A DNA stretch of 64,000 bases from Gymnopus androsaceus JB14 (GCA_009733575.1 ML769400.1:124001-188000), one strand, 5' to 3'; counted from the first letter of the stretch, positions 11,939 through 23,605 are shown. Numbers and translations: made by a program. The notes: generated by a model from the sequence alone, not told the origin.

Positions 11939-12727
11939 CCATGTGTTTCTGTTTTATCGAGATTAAAAATTATAGCCTTCCGGGGCCCTAGTCGACCCTT
12001 CTCAAACGCATTGATCTTGATGGCATCTTCCGTTCTTCTTAGATTAGATCTTCCCCTGTACTTATCCAGTACGGATACTTCCGTTCTCCGTATGGACTCA
12101 CTTACCGTGACAATGCAGGAGGCCGCAGAAGCGCTATGTAGTAGTAGGGGGAGGAACGACGCCACTGTTTAGGTTTCTATCCTACTTCCGAGTCCGTCTT
12201 CCCCCTCAAACGTTCAAGTCCCTCCAGGTCTGCTTCCACCTCGATAACGGATCTGATCAAATATTTCGGACTCGCACAGCCAAAGCTCTACGAGTTGCCT
12301 TAACCCGGCCCAACTCTCGAGATATAAGGTAGCTTGTCCATAATGCAGGCTATGATATACGCAGTAGCCCTGTAATCTTCATAAAGGTCCAAGCTGACAG
12401 TAATATCGAGGAGATGCAACATACAGATTCTTAAGAAGGCAACAGCCTGGCCCTAGCCTAAATAATACAGCCTTTGGATATCTGGATGCTTACCATCCGC
12501 GCGCCGAAAATCGCAATTTAAGGCACTTGTTGTTGTTTTTTGGAGCAAGTATTTATTGCGTCGCATCAAAAGGCATATTCTTCCAGGTCCCTCCCCTTCA
12601 AGTTCTTTGCCTGTAATCCTTCTTCTTTTTTCCCTCTCTTCCCTTTCATTCTTCCTCTCTAGTCCGACCTCACGTCGGCACCTCTGGTGGTTCTCCAAGT
12701 ACTTTTGTTTGTGAAGTTGTAAAGAAT
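11939..12727. other. Intergenic between MFS transporter and DUF6533 gene
   Basis: About 790 bp without a supported gene. A strongly pyrimidine-rich tract at about 12590-12665 precedes the next ATG by ~65 bp and fits a fungal transcription-start region. Nothing else recognised. Confidence 0.4.
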
Positions 12728-14490
12728 ATGTCTTCGACAGAGGAAGCAGCACTAGAAGCCTCAATTGTTGCTCTGGGCTTTGACATGTACGCCGTCCTTA
12801 ATTTCTTCTACATATTATGTCGGATCTGGCTGACCTTATCGTTATGTATAGATTATCTGCCAAAGTAACCTCGTATCTCTGCTTACCTTAAACTCGACTT
12901 AACTGAGATGGAATAGCGCTATTGGATTGCAATAACGACGCTCTGGGCATATGAGTATTTCCTGACAATCGGAGATGAGGTATGTATATGTTTGCCGTGA
13001 AGGATTTTTTCCCCAACTAATCAGTGGTGTTGTGGAACTAGATACGATATGTTTGGAAAGGAAATAAGAATCTTGTATTCTGGCTTTTTTTTCTTGTTAG
13101 TAGACCTATGCTTTCGAGAAGGAAAATGCAAGCTGAAACGGTGACAGAATCGATATTTATGCTTTATTATTATCGCCATAACTTGCACCGGTACGCAGTC
13201 CTGCTCTTCGTTGTCAAGTAGACTCTTGATTTTGTTCCGTAGCTTATTTCACGCCACTATTCACCGATTCTGTATGTTTCTCGTCTACGTCTTCCTTGAG
13301 CCTAACTGATGGTATCATTTCGATTACAGATGTACGTCTGCAAAGAAATCCCAAACCACAACAAGAATTGAAGTATTTCGTTCCATAGATGTCTACGCTA
13401 CGGCTACGTGGAGCAACTGGAGACTATGATAATGGCTACAATTGCTGAGGTCCTTGTATTGATACGGTATGTAACTTTCATCGCATTTACAAGTTTAGGA
13501 TTCGCTAACTCCCCTTTCAGAGTCTACGCCCTGAGTGGGCGTAAACGATACGTTCTCTTCATTGGGATACCGATAATCTTGGTCCAATGGGCTCTTCTGC
13601 TGTATCAAGACCTCCACGAAGGCTATGACGAATTGGCTCTACTTCTTTCCCGGCGAGATTCCTTGGCGGCTCCTGCGCTCCCTGCTCTCCCAACTCTTCC
13701 GGATATTGACGCATTTCGCTGTATGGTTCATTATCATCATACTTGGAAAATAACACCGTCTTCTAATGTTTGTTGTTTTGCGCAGTGTGCATCTCAATAC
13801 CAACTGCAATGGTGTACGTTTTGCTTTGTGTTGAGGTGAATTTTACTCACCTATGCTTGTTTGACAGAGCTAAAGCAGGCGAAACCTTCCTCTCATTGCT
13901 CATCGTATACGATGGTCTCGCTGTCATGGCAATTGTGTATCATGTCGTGCGCCAGGCGAAAGGAATGAACGTTGTACCGATATTGCAGCTCATACAACGC
14001 GATGGGCTGCTGTATTTCAGTGTCATGTTCTCGAGCAATCTTGTCTGGTTGATGATGGCGTTATATGCGAGAGTGAGTATAGTTCGCTGATTTTAATGTT
14101 CGAGGAAGACTCATTCGTCTGTTTAATAGCCCGGATTGCGGTTCATCCAGAATCAGTGAGTACCCGCTGCGTTACTTGGGTTTATCAGTGGCTAAGTTGT
14201 TCTTTGAATTTCCTAGACCTGCAATGGTGTGAGTATAATATATACGTTCAAGATTTGTGATACATACTAACTTGTAAATCTACAGGATTTCAAGTATCTT
14301 GGTTAACCGGATCACCATAAACTTGAAAAAGGCTTCAGAGGAGAGGATGGTCATTTCTTGGACTGGCGCGCGCAGGGCTTCACGATCGGTCCACGAACAC
14401 GCTGTTGCCTCGATTTCGACCCAGCAGGATATTGAGCTTGGCCCGTATGATCATAAGAGCTTCCAGGAACGTAGGTTCACCCTTCAGTGA
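12728..14490 (+). CDS. DUF6533-type seven-transmembrane protein (first copy)
   Basis: Member of the basidiomycete-expanded membrane family with an N-terminal DUF6533 region; function unknown, GPCR-like topology only. Seen across about nine exons: MSSTEEAALEASIVALGF, YWIAITTLWAYEYFLTIGDE (TM), IRYVWKGNKN, FWLFFLNRYLCFIIIAITC (TM), ATIAEVLVLIRVYALSGR (family hallmark VYALSGR after a helix), then helices FIGIPIILVQWALLLY, VCISIPTAMVYVLLC, and ISSILVNRITINLKKASEE before a hydrophilic tail. A second, divergent member lies at 36059-37794 on the other strand. Exon borders near 13.3-13.4 kb are less certain. Confidence 0.66.
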
Positions 14491-14883
14491 GCCCAAGAAG
14501 TAGCTCGGCGAGATAGTACTTATTATTTATTTTGAACCATGTCCTACGTATAAACTTTTGTTTAGTCTACTGAAGAGCCTTGAAGTATTCAAGTATTCTT
14601 GAATAGTATCAGTGAAGCGAATCTAAGCGCCGAAGATTCGCGTTCCCACGTGACATTCTTGCACACACTTTCAAACTCCGCTTGTTGATTCCCAACTTGA
14701 ACGTTGGCGAGATCGACCCCGGTAACATCCTATCCGTCGCGCGTTTTGGGATGAACGTTATGACCGGACGTCTTCCAACTTCAACCAAACGGTCGCAGGC
14801 CAAACTTGTCGCGTCAGGCAGCAAGCGGAAACGTAAGTTTCAAAAGTTCGTTCACATTTTCTTATATCTTATTGATCTCTGAA
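14491..14883. other. Intergenic upstream of DSN1
   Basis: 393 bp with no family-matching frame. Holds the DUF6533 3' UTR and DSN1 promoter. No recognisable site. Confidence 0.4.
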
Positions 14884-16679
14884 ATGGACTCACTAGTTAC
14901 CAATGGAGAGGAAGTTTCCGGTGGTCTTGTTATTATCCGGGCTCCTTCTTCTCAACCTCCCCCAGATCGCCCCCCTTCCTCCAATTCACATCGCCCAATA
15001 CAACCCCCAGCCAAAAAGTTTCGTGCCGATTCCCAACCTCCTGCCTCCTCTTCACGTACACAACCTGGTCGCACGCCTGAGATTGAAGCAGATGTTCGAG
15101 CTATGGAAGACGAATCAGACAAGCTTCGCCGCGAATCGAGAGCTCGAGCTACGCTTAATCCATCGCTCTTGCAGGGACCACCTCGAAACCCAAAGACAGT
15201 CGAGGTAGCAATGCCTCCTGTTGATTCAGAGAGCCCCATGATTGTCAAAAACAAGCGGCTACGAGAGGGTGCTATGAACGCTATTAGGAGAAACTCACGG
15301 GAACCTGAACCGGCAGAGTCCAGTGAGCGGGGTCGGAAAGCCACTGTGAATGGCTCTACAGCTGGGCGAGGCCATAGGCGGAGTAGTTCGATTAACGGGA
15401 GAGGCAAGCGGATAAGCCAGTCTTTTGAAGCCACTGGCATACTATGTGCGTTGCAATTGCTCTTAAAACCTCGTTATGTTTTCTCACATGTATTCTTTAT
15501 AGCACATCCGCACAACTCAATCTCAGCATCCAGCTTTTTCAAGCACATCGATCCCGAGATTCCAGAGACCGAGCGTCTGCGTCTGTTACTCACATGGTGC
15601 ACCTCCCGGGCAGCCAATTCGTATATTTCAACATCCGATACCACGCTCCCTCCGCTTTCTGCGCAGGAGGCGAACGTGCTTAAAAAGCTGCAGGAAGACG
15701 TCCAACGGCAGTTGTTAGATAAGCAGCTTGATATCAGCCCACCTTCGCAATCTCAACCTTCAGGGAGTAGCCAGCAATCGCGAGCAAACGAGCAGAATGT
15801 TTCGAACCGGAAGTACGAGAATGCAGTATGGCAATGAAATTAGCCAGTAAGCAGCCCTCTGTTTTGTCGCTTACCGTGGCTAATGTTTTCTGTAGGATGG
15901 AACAGGAGCAGGAAGCGTGGAAGAAGATCAACTACCACTATGACACTCATTTCAAGGATGAGCAAGTACGGATCGACAAACAGAAATCCGACATTTCTAT
16001 GCACCAGTCGTTATCAGCGAAAGCCAAAGGCAAGCAGAAGGCTTCCGACTCGCAGGAGAACTGGAGTTGGCTTCCCTCTGAACTCTCTCTTCCCGAATCC
16101 CAGCGCTCTGGATTTTCCCTCGCCAAGTCTGTACTAGGCTTGAAATCTGGTCCTTCAGGTTCTACAACGCGGTCGACCACGGGTACACGCATAGGTCGAG
16201 AGGATGTGGAAGCGGAGCTGAAGAAGGAGTTTTCTGAACTTGCTTTCAACTTGGACACCTTACACACTCACGTTAATGCTGCAAGAGCGACGACCAATAT
16301 CGCAGAATCTATACTGGACCAGCGATTCAGGGTTCTCTCTTCCGCGTTGGCTGCGCGTTCGGGCGATCAACCTGAAGGTGTGCGACTAGGCGGCTCTACC
16401 CAGATTCTGGGCACCTATCTCCCGCCCGGGCCTTCCCAAAGAGTCAATGATGCGCAAAACATCTTTCGTGCGCTGGCGCGGGTGGACAGCGCTCGACCGC
16501 CAGGGCAAATGGGGGATGCGGCTAGGAGGGCAACGAGGGAAGTTCATAGGATGGAAGAGAGTGGTATTGCTGGGAGCAGTGAGAGGAAGCTGACGGAGGT
16601 GCCACCGACTCCCAAAAAGGTGCCTGGGACTCCAAGGAGAGGGAACACTCCTGGAAGAGGGAATACACCAGGCCGATAG
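14884..16679 (+). CDS. DSN1: Kinetochore protein Mis13/DSN1 (MIND/Mis12 complex)
   Basis: Subunit of the Mis12/MIND complex that links centromeric chromatin to the Ndc80 complex at the outer kinetochore. Seen: a disordered Pro/Ser/Arg-rich N-terminus, the basic motif RGHRRSSSINGRGKRIS followed by SFEATGI (the Aurora-regulated segment region of the family), the conserved HNSISASSFFKHIDPEIPE / RLRLLLTWCTSRA block, and a coiled C-terminal part. The second intron is best read with donor GTACGAG near 15813 so that RK joins MEQEQEAWKKINY. A final low-complexity tail carries Pro-Gly-Arg repeats (GNTPGRGNTPGR). Convergent with SAP18. Phosphosites are inferred from the family, not demonstrated here. 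Confidence 0.86.
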
Positions 16680-16986
16680 AACTTTCACGATCCTTACTGC
16701 TTTTCGATTTACATTATCCTTATTCCATTCGACCTTCTATTCTCAATGCTCGCATTTGATCCTATCTATCTCTAGCTTTGGTTTCTACTGGTCTTTTTCT
16801 TTGTCTTGCAAGTCGATTTTTTTTTGTTTTGTGTGCTTTTATCTGAATGTTCAATATTGTAATCCGCATATCGAATTATGTAGTATCCATGCCACATATG
16901 ATACCAGGGAACATGTATATGTAAATTTTCGGGCTCTCAGTAAACATAAATGGGAAAGCAAATAATAATACAAGGTGATACAAAGT
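16680..16986. other. Convergent 3' region DSN1 / SAP18
   Basis: 307 bp between two facing stop codons. T-rich on the plus strand (16.75-16.83 kb), consistent with 3' UTRs and poly(A) signals of both genes. No separate gene seen. Confidence 0.4.
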
Positions 16987-17931
16987 TCAGTCATATCCAG
17001 AGCCACGTCTTCTTGGAGGACTTCGAGAACGCGACCGCCTGCTGCCTCGTCCGCCACGCTCTCCCCAGCCACCTCCTCCTCGTCTGGGTGATCTTGGAGG
17101 CGGGATCCGCCTATCTTCCTTGTCATCTCCACGTCCCCCTGCCCTACCTCCTCTTCCTCTACCATTCGAATCGCCTCGCCAATGACCGCCGCCTCTAGTT
17201 GCTCCAGGACCACCAATGGAAGGAGCGACATTTTTACCCCAGCCTCCGTCACCTGCAGCCTTCCAACCTGAACCATTTTGAGCAGGGGCGCTGGCAGAGC
17301 CTTTGATACTGAGATCGGTGCCCATAGTCACATTCTTGGGCAACAAAACTGCAAGAAGGAGAAAGTCACCTGGTACGAATCGGAGTTCATCCAGAGTACG
17401 TTCTTCCTTTTCGCGGTCAGTTGGTTCTCGACCCTCAGTGTCTTCGAGCAGACGTGGAGCGACCGAGTTTAGAGTACCTGGTTCTCCGAGGATATCTCTA
17501 GAATAGACCATTCCGAGATCTTTTTGAGAGAAACGGCCTTTGTTTCCAGAGTCTGCGTATACTGTACGGAAAGAGAAGCGAGCAAGAGGATGGCGGTACT
17601 CTGGAACTTGGGGAGCCGTATTCCGAAGCGTTGTTAGCACTTCGCGAAGTGTAGCGTCTTTCCTGAGATTTGAATAAGTTTAGCTTTTCATTGAAAATAG
17701 AGATTTGGAGACTTGCCAGGTAAAAACCTGCTGTTCATCTGTAGTTGGCAGTGTTCCATCTTCAAATTGCTGAGAAGACGATGGAAACTTCCGATTTTCA
17801 CAAAAGTTCGTATAAGAAATGGAGCTGTCTATGTATTGTGAGCAAATTTGAGCAGTGAAAAGAGCAGAATATCGCACCTTGTCTCTGGATACAGCAAACT
17901 GGCCCGCCGGAGAAGGAGGTTCGACGTCCAT
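16987..17931 (-). CDS. SAP18: Sin3-associated polypeptide SAP18, with apparent frame break
   Basis: Ubiquitin-fold subunit of Sin3/HDAC and exon-junction (ASAP) complexes, linking transcriptional repression and splicing. Seen: MDVEPPSPAGQFAVSRDK, TAPFLIRTFVKIGSFHRL, FEDGTLPTTDEQQVFTW, KDATLREVLTTLR, YRHPLARFSFRTVY, then an RGG/RS-type tail (GGRGDDKEDRR, SRRSRSRSPPRRR) ending GSGYD. The intron after FTW is GC-AG (TG|GCAAGT). Between FHRL and FEDG only eight bases remain (17770-17780), so the frame is off by one; both flanking frames are strongly conserved. This gene is normally single-copy, so a missing base in the sequence is more likely than a dead gene. Divergent with NEDD8. Confidence 0.85.
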
Positions 17932-18051
17932 TGAGGTTGGTGCACGTGACAGCTGAAAGCGCTGAGCTTGGTAACACCGTGACTCACGTCTTTGCTTTCA
18001 TCCACTTGCATCTCGTTTTTAGCCTGTTACGCCCTTTTCATCCTAATCACA
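17932..18051. promoter_or_regulatory. Bidirectional promoter region SAP18 / NEDD8
   Basis: 120 bp separates the two divergent start codons. The interval contains a CACGTGAC word (E-box-like core CACGTG at about 17943-17948). Shared regulation is inferred from geometry only. Confidence 0.45.
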
Positions 18052-18492
18052 ATGATAATCAAAGTCAAGGTTAGTATTTCTCTATAGATCTTTTAAATCG
18101 GACGTGTTTCTGACTTTGAGTGGCAGACACTCACTGGGAAGGAGGTAACCCACCCAGTATCGCGATAGGGATTCTAATTAAGCTACGACTTAGATTGAGA
18201 TTGACGTTGGCTCTGACGAGACAGTACGTATACCCTACTCTATACGCTGACGCTCCGCTCATTTTCTGCATTAGATCGAAAATACAAAGAAAAAGGTCGA
18301 GGAGCAATCCGGTATTCCACCAGCTCAGCAACGACTTATCTTTGGTGGAAGACAATTGTGCGTACCTTTGCCACTTTGCTCGCAGATCTAACGTTTTCAA
18401 AATATAGGGCTGACGATAAGACGGCGAAGGACTGTGGCATTCAACCAGGAGCTGTTCTCCATCTTGTCCTTGCTCTTCGTGGCGGACGATGA
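18052..18492 (+). CDS. RUB1: Ubiquitin-like modifier NEDD8/Rub1
   Basis: Small modifier attached to cullins to activate SCF-type ubiquitin ligases. Seen over five small exons: MIIKVKTLTGKE (first exon 18052-18069), [44 protein letters not shown] and the C-terminus [10 protein letters not shown]. The terminal RGG matches the family, with a single Arg after the diglycine to be removed during maturation. Position 72 equivalent is Ala-Leu (LALRGG), as in NEDD8, rather than the Arg of ubiquitin (LRLRGG). Its 3' flank was captured as the edge of a downstream tandem duplication (see findings). Confidence 0.93.
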
Positions 18493-18676
18493 ACTGCGCA
18501 CGAGTGTAGATTTTCACGAGTCTGAATTGTATTTCCCAGCTTTCTTCTACCAGCTATTGCTTAATGCTATCGATCTAATTTCACTATGAATGTGCAACTG
18601 GGAAACAAATACATTCAACAATGGTACAAAATAGGTGTACAAATACGGAAATCAGCTTTATCCTTCATATAACGAT

Positions 18677-20024
18677 TCAAACTCGACCTTGCTCTGTACC
18701 CCTACTGGCCTGCCACGTTTCTGGACCCTAATCCAAGGGCATTAGCTGTGTTCAACTTGAGAGGTACGCAAACTACTCACCGTTCTATTCTTGATCCTTT
18801 GATTCTTTATCCTCCTGCTGAACCAATCATACGACGTGACTCCAGGGCTCAAGGCTTCCTTCTGCTTATCGGTCAGCTTACCGACCGCTTCGGAAATCAT
18901 ATTACTTGCTTCAGACAAAGGCCGAAGCACGACAGAGTTTCCGGGACGAGTAAAGAACACCTGGGACCAGCGCTCAAAAGCGGCTTGAGCGCCGGGAGGT
19001 GGGCTGAAGACAAGTATGGAATGAGTACACCGCGCAAAGCAAATGACAGGCTAACGAACAAAACTCGATGAATGTTCGAGTGAAGAATCCCGCCACTCAG
19101 CAAGGCCAAAGCGTCCCCAACGTTGCAAATGGCATGCCCAGGTATAGGCTGCAAGAAGTTCAGTCCACTATCAACCAAATACAAGTGTTTTGCCGCACCT
19201 TTACATATTGCCACTCTTCTATCCCAGGAGGCAACACTTGAAGTCCCCCGAGCCGATTATGCAAAAAGCTCAAGCTCCCAAAATCAGTATGAGCTCCTAG
19301 CGCTTGCCTTTCAGCAGGCAAGTTCTTTGGAGCCTTGATCGTTCGTGCCTCCGAGCCACTGTATTCGTCCAGGGAATGGAGTTTCTGCAATGTACCCTCA
19401 GGTAACCCGAGCTTGGCGTTGAAGATACTCATGATAGTATCGTTGATTTCGATCGACTTTTTGACGAATGGAATGATAGTTGATTCCATGCGGTCGTTCA
19501 CGGTCGAAGGATAGGCACGTCGGGCTTGCTTAGGCCAAGCGAGCGCGTCATCTTTTGCGACGTTGATGAATTCGATCTTGTCGAGTTCTCCGGAGGCGTC
19601 CACTGCGTTTGCGCCAGCGGCTTTGTATCTGTGCATGCACACATCGATGAGAGGTTGCAAACGCGATGTATATGGACATTGTAACCCTCACCCGAATGAA
19701 GACCCTTCGTCCCCCTGCTCGTATTTCATCTTCTCCTCCATAGGCAGATTCATAGTCTCCGCTCCCATGTCGAACATATTCTCTACATCCTCCTCAGCTC
19801 CATGGTTCTTCAAGCTAAACATAGGTTCAATCATAATAAGGATCTAGAAGCTCGATGATTATATCTCTTGCAGAGACTTACTACCAAAACCCTAACGAGG
19901 TCGCAGCCTTCCACAACACATTCATCTCCTTCTCATCTCCGTTCTTGATCAGTTGATAGTCCACGACTAGGAGAGGATGAGTCGGGACGTTGGTCGGGAA
20001 TTCGGGAAATGCGGCAACAGGCAT
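18677..20024 (-). CDS. 2-oxoglutarate/Fe(II)-dependent dioxygenase (IPNS-like), copy A
   Basis: Non-heme iron oxygenase of the isopenicillin-N-synthase-like superfamily; substrate unknown, such fungal enzymes are often in secondary metabolism or detoxification. Seen: N-terminal FPEFPTNVPTHPLLVVDYQL, GFW then YLKNHGAEEDVENMF, DIOX_N region; jelly-roll core with GAHTDFGSLSFL (His and Asp of the iron facial triad), GDALALLSGGILHSNIHRVL (third His), and RWSQVFFTRP whose Arg-x-Ser binds 2-oxoglutarate. The last exon ends GPETWQASRGTEQGRV. Four short introns. Intact in reading frame, unlike its downstream twin at 20707-21902. Confidence 0.85.
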
Positions 20025-20483
20025 GATTGTAGTACTTAGGTATCAAAGTTGAGTTAGTAGGGGAGGTGGGAACATCTGCCAGTTTCTGACGCTGGGGTTT
20101 TATACTGAGACTTTAGTGAAGTCAGGCGGTAAGGCGGTCATGCTTACTCCGACGGGGATCGGCATCGAGGAACTCGCCCGCGCTATTTCTGTGAGACCAA
20201 AGTACCTATTCCAAGCGGCGTACTCCAGCCTGCTTAGAGGGAGCCGATTTTCCCAAAGAGCTGAGGGGAGCGGGAAAAGTCGAATGTAAAATGTGGGAGT
20301 ACATATGAATGATATCTTGCCCTACAGGCAAATCAGAATAAAGTTAGTCATGCGAGGCTCTCTGGATCCTCTTTACCCCGAGCTATATACTTTATATATA
20401 CCGTAATGCAGCACTCCTGTTAACTCCATCTCGTCCCGGCTCTGATGAACATCCAGACACTCTTCTGCGTAGCGTGTCTTCTT
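20025..20483. other. Upstream of dioxygenase A
   Basis: About 460 bp between the start of copy A and the 3' edge of copy B. It holds the copy A promoter (TATA at 20100-20106). An AT-rich TATATA tract lies at about 20389-20402. No gene recognised. Confidence 0.4.
20100..20106 (-). promoter_or_regulatory. TATA box of dioxygenase copy A
   Basis: On the minus strand the sequence reads AGTATAAAACCCC, with TATAAAA about 76-82 bp upstream of the start codon. The same 13-base word stands at a similar place before copy B (21961-21967), so it was duplicated with the gene and has been kept. Confidence 0.6.
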
Positions 20484-20706
20484 TGTAGAATTTTACGAGT
20501 CTGAACTGTATTTCACATAATTATCGTACCAATACAGATTGAATTAGCGTTCAAATATAACCAGTCAAACTCGTCCTAGCTCCGTACCCTTACTGGCCAA
20601 CCACGTTTCGGGACCCTATTCCAAACGCATTAGGCATGTCCGACTTGAGAGGTACAGGAAATAACTTGCCTTCCAATTTTTAATTCTTCGATTCTTTACT
20701 CTCCTG

Positions 20707-21902
20707 TTAAACCACTCGTACGACGTGACCCCTGGGTTCAAAGCTACCTTCTGCTTCCTCGGTCAGCTTGCTGACCGCTTCGGCGATCATACTACTTTCT
20801 TCTGACAAAGACCGAAGCACGACAGAGTTTTCGGGACGAGTAAAAAATACTTGGGACCAGCGCTCAAAAGAGGCTTGGGCACCTGGAGGTGGGCTGCAAT
20901 AAGTATGGAATGAGTACACCGCGCAAAGCAAATGGTACGCCAACGAACAAAACTCGATGGATGTTTGAGCGAAGAATCCCGCCACTTAACAAGGTCAAAG
21001 CGTCCCCGACATTGCAGATGGCGTGCCCAGGTACAGGCTACAAGAAGCTCAGTCTACTATCGACCAAGCATTCATGACTTGTCGCACCTTTACATACTGC
21101 CACTCATCTATCCCAGGAGGCAACACCTGAAGTCCCCCGAGTCGATTATGCAAAAAGCTCAAACTCCCAAAATCCGTGTGAGCTCCTAACGCTTGCTTTT
21201 CTGCAGGAAAGTTCTTTGGAACTTTGATCGTACGTGCCTCTGAGCCGCTGTATTCGTCCAAAGGATGGAGTTTCTGCAATGTGCCCTCAGGTAACCCGAG
21301 CTTGGTATTGAAAATACTCAAGATGGTATCGTTGATTTCGATCGACTTTTTGACGAATGGAATGATAGTTGATTCCATGCGGTCGTTGACGGTCGAAGGA
21401 TAGGCGCGTCGGGCTTGTTTAGGCCAAGCGAGCGCGTCGTCCTTTGCGACGTTGATGAATTCGGTCTTGTCGGGCGTCCCGGAGGCGTCGGTAGCGTTGG
21501 TACCAGCAGCTTTGTATCTGTACATATCGGTGAGAGGGGTGCAAACACGATGTATATGAACATTGTAACCCGAATGAAGACCCTTCGTCCCCTTGCTCGT
21601 ATTTCATTTTCTCTTCCATGGGGAGGTTCATAGTCTCCGCTCCCATGTCGAACATATTCTCTACATCCTCCTCAGCTCCGTGATTCTTCAAACTAAACAT
21701 AGGTTCAATTGTAATAAGGATCTAGAAGCTCGATAATTATATCTTGTGAAAAGACTTACTACCAAAACCCCAGCGAGGTCGCAGCCTTCCATAACATATC
21801 CATCTCCTTCTCATCTCCGTTCTTGATCAGTTGATAGTCGATGACTACGAGAGGATGAGTCGGGACATTGGTTGGGAATTCGGGAAAAGCTGCAACAGGC
21901 AT
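20707..21902 (-). CDS. 2-oxoglutarate/Fe(II)-dependent dioxygenase, copy B (C-terminus frame-shifted)
   Basis: Near twin of copy A: YLKNHGAEEDVENMF, FINVAKDDALAWPKQARRA, GAHTDFGSLSFL (His/Asp), NIHRVL (His), RWSQVFFTRPENSVVL (Arg-x-Ser) are all kept, with scattered conservative changes elsewhere. After AVSKLTEE one extra base (20755-20761, GCTTCCTCGGTC against GCTTATCGGTC in copy A) throws the frame off and a stop follows at 20707, replacing the ~40-residue tail of copy A. The active site lies upstream, so a protein could still fold in part. Either an early step of decay in the redundant copy or a sequencing indel. Confidence 0.78.
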
Positions 21903-21960
21903 TGTTTTTATATTTGAGTTTGTGGAGAGGTGGGAATATCTGCAATTCCTGACATTGGGG

Positions 21961-21967
21961 TTTTATA
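21961..21967 (-). promoter_or_regulatory. TATA box of dioxygenase copy B
   Basis: Minus-strand AGTATAAAACCCC, 59-65 bp upstream of the copy B start codon. Same word as before copy A. Confidence 0.58.
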
Positions 21968-22015
21968 CTGGGTGCAGATTAGTGAAGTCAGGCGGTTGAG
22001 CCTCGGCATGAGACC

Positions 22016-22938
22016 AAAGTTGATCTCACAACACTGCTTCAAGTTAGCGGTGTGCCCTCTCCTGGAGCTGGAGTAGAGAGCCAAACTAAAAGCGTCGCAG
22101 AACAATATCGAAAAGTGAAATGTAAATGCGGGGTTTAGTTATACCAACGAGTGCTAAGAAGCTTACTTGAAAGGTACCCAGAGCTTTGTCGAACTCTTCG
22201 GCAGGCCTCTAGATCTAGAGACACCTACGTCCTATACCGTGACTCTGCTCTGGGTTATTGGATTTATATGAGCACCACTGCATTTGACCAGACGATAATC
22301 ATAGTCATTCCTAAAAATCAACGTAAAAGCAGGTGACATAAAATCCTCCGGAGACTTACCGATAGCTTCAGTGCACAAGTTTACAATCTGGTCGGCGAGT
22401 CCGAAGGACGATGGTGAAGAGCGTAGCGCGTCATAAGCGTGAATTTAGATGTTCATTAGTAGTCCTCGCCTGAGGTCTCGTTGCCCTTGCGAGACTTCTT
22501 ACGCCTCTAGCGGCCTCAATATACAGGCGAGGACTTGCAGTGAGCGTACTCGGAGTCGAGTCGCAACTTGTTCGATCACCATCAACGATGATAGTAGCCT
22601 GATAGTAGCCGTCGTTGCCAAGAGGACGACTCGACGAGGAGAATTTCTAGAGAGTAAGAGGGAGTTGAGCGCTAGCGTGAGGACTTACGGGGAAAAAGTG
22701 AGTGCAGACAGGAGCGCTGTAAACTGGGGCAGTCATGATTCTACTGAACCTAGAGATATCGAGCAACGGGGTTTTTTAAATAATTTTACCGAGCAAGGAG
22801 TCTGAGAGCGATATCTAATCTAATCTAATTACGAGTGACGCGAAATGTCACGAGTCACAAGTAAATCCTGACTCCTATTCAAGCTGTATCATAACTTGAG
22901 TACTTAATGGCGGAAGTCTTCTACTCCTCGATTGACGT
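22016..22938. other. No recognised gene
   Basis: About 920 bp upstream of dioxygenase B. Small open frames exist on the plus strand (for example 22.45-22.8 kb) but have no family motif and no consistent splice structure. Confidence 0.4.
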
Positions 22939-23605
22939 GTGTCGAACAGGCCATCTCAGAGCGTTTTCGCTGCCATCAAATATCTAGGACAATTCTCCTT
23001 GTCCAGTCGGACGCCTGTCGTGCGCACTCAAATCATCAATCGTATACGAGGATACGGCGCAAGCGCCCCATGTCATAAGGAGATTATTTCAAGACTGGGC
23101 TCCGGCACCCGAGCTTCTTGAGGCTCTACTGAAGGAGTGTATAAAAGTCGGCGACTTCGAATTACTTTCTACTTGTGCACAGCGAGCCCCGGATAGGATT
23201 CCCCATGGAGCGAAAAATCGTTCTTCATTGACGTTTATCATACATTGAGGAAGCATCCCTGGTCAAATTCGTATACCATGTGAGATGTTGTCAAACCCTC
23301 TTAAGTGATACTTACCGACCATTTGAACCTGGACCCGGAAGACAATGTCTCAACCAGGCATGGCCCTCTGACTTTTTCGTGCCCTGTCTGGTCAACGGGC
23401 ACTTCGCAGAGTACTCGCCAAAATCCGACTTCTCCTATTGGCAAGAATTCCAGGTGCTTATCCTGGTGAAGATGTTCTCATCTGGGAAGCAGGATGAACA
23501 CGGAACTCTCCTGGAGGCGGCGTCCCTGGTCCGTCAGTTCAGCCGAGCCGCTCTTCAAAAAGGGAGCGACTTAGCTGGTCGGTTCATACTACCGGTGGTA
23601 TAACT
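22939..23605 (+). pseudogene. Unrecognised coding remnant
   Basis: Protein-like stretches occur in different frames: PELLEALLKECIKVGDFELL with STCAQRAPDRIPHG (about 23.09-23.25 kb), and a later frame with FFVPCLVNGHFAEYSP, WQEFQVLILVKMFSSG, LLEAASLVRQFSRAAL ending at 23603. The amphipathic, Leu/Glu-rich character suggests real past coding, possibly a helical-repeat protein. No start, domain or full exon chain could be assigned. It may be a decayed gene, or a gene whose frame is hidden by introns and indels. Function unknown. Confidence 0.3.

Larger units (their letters stand above)
18503..20150. repeat. Tandem duplication unit A (2OG dioxygenase)
   Basis: This stretch is paralogous at the DNA level to 20484-22010. 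The copy starts just after the NEDD8 stop (words TGTAGA-TTTTC-ACGAGTCTGAA) and runs through the whole dioxygenase gene into its promoter (GGGGTTTTATACT, AGTGAAGTCAGGCGG). Limits are approximate because the flanks have diverged. Confidence 0.75.
20484..22010. repeat. Tandem duplication unit B (2OG dioxygenase)
   Basis: Second copy of the unit at 18503-20150. It starts with a NEDD8-3'-flank-like sequence (TGTAGAATTTTACGAGTCTG at about 20486) although NEDD8 itself is not duplicated, which fixes the order of events: the duplicated segment began just past NEDD8. Coding similarity is very high, flanks moderate. Confidence 0.75.

Noticed and set aside
22451..22805. Plus-strand ORF of 118 codons
   Set aside because: Basic, low-complexity composition without any family words or splice context.
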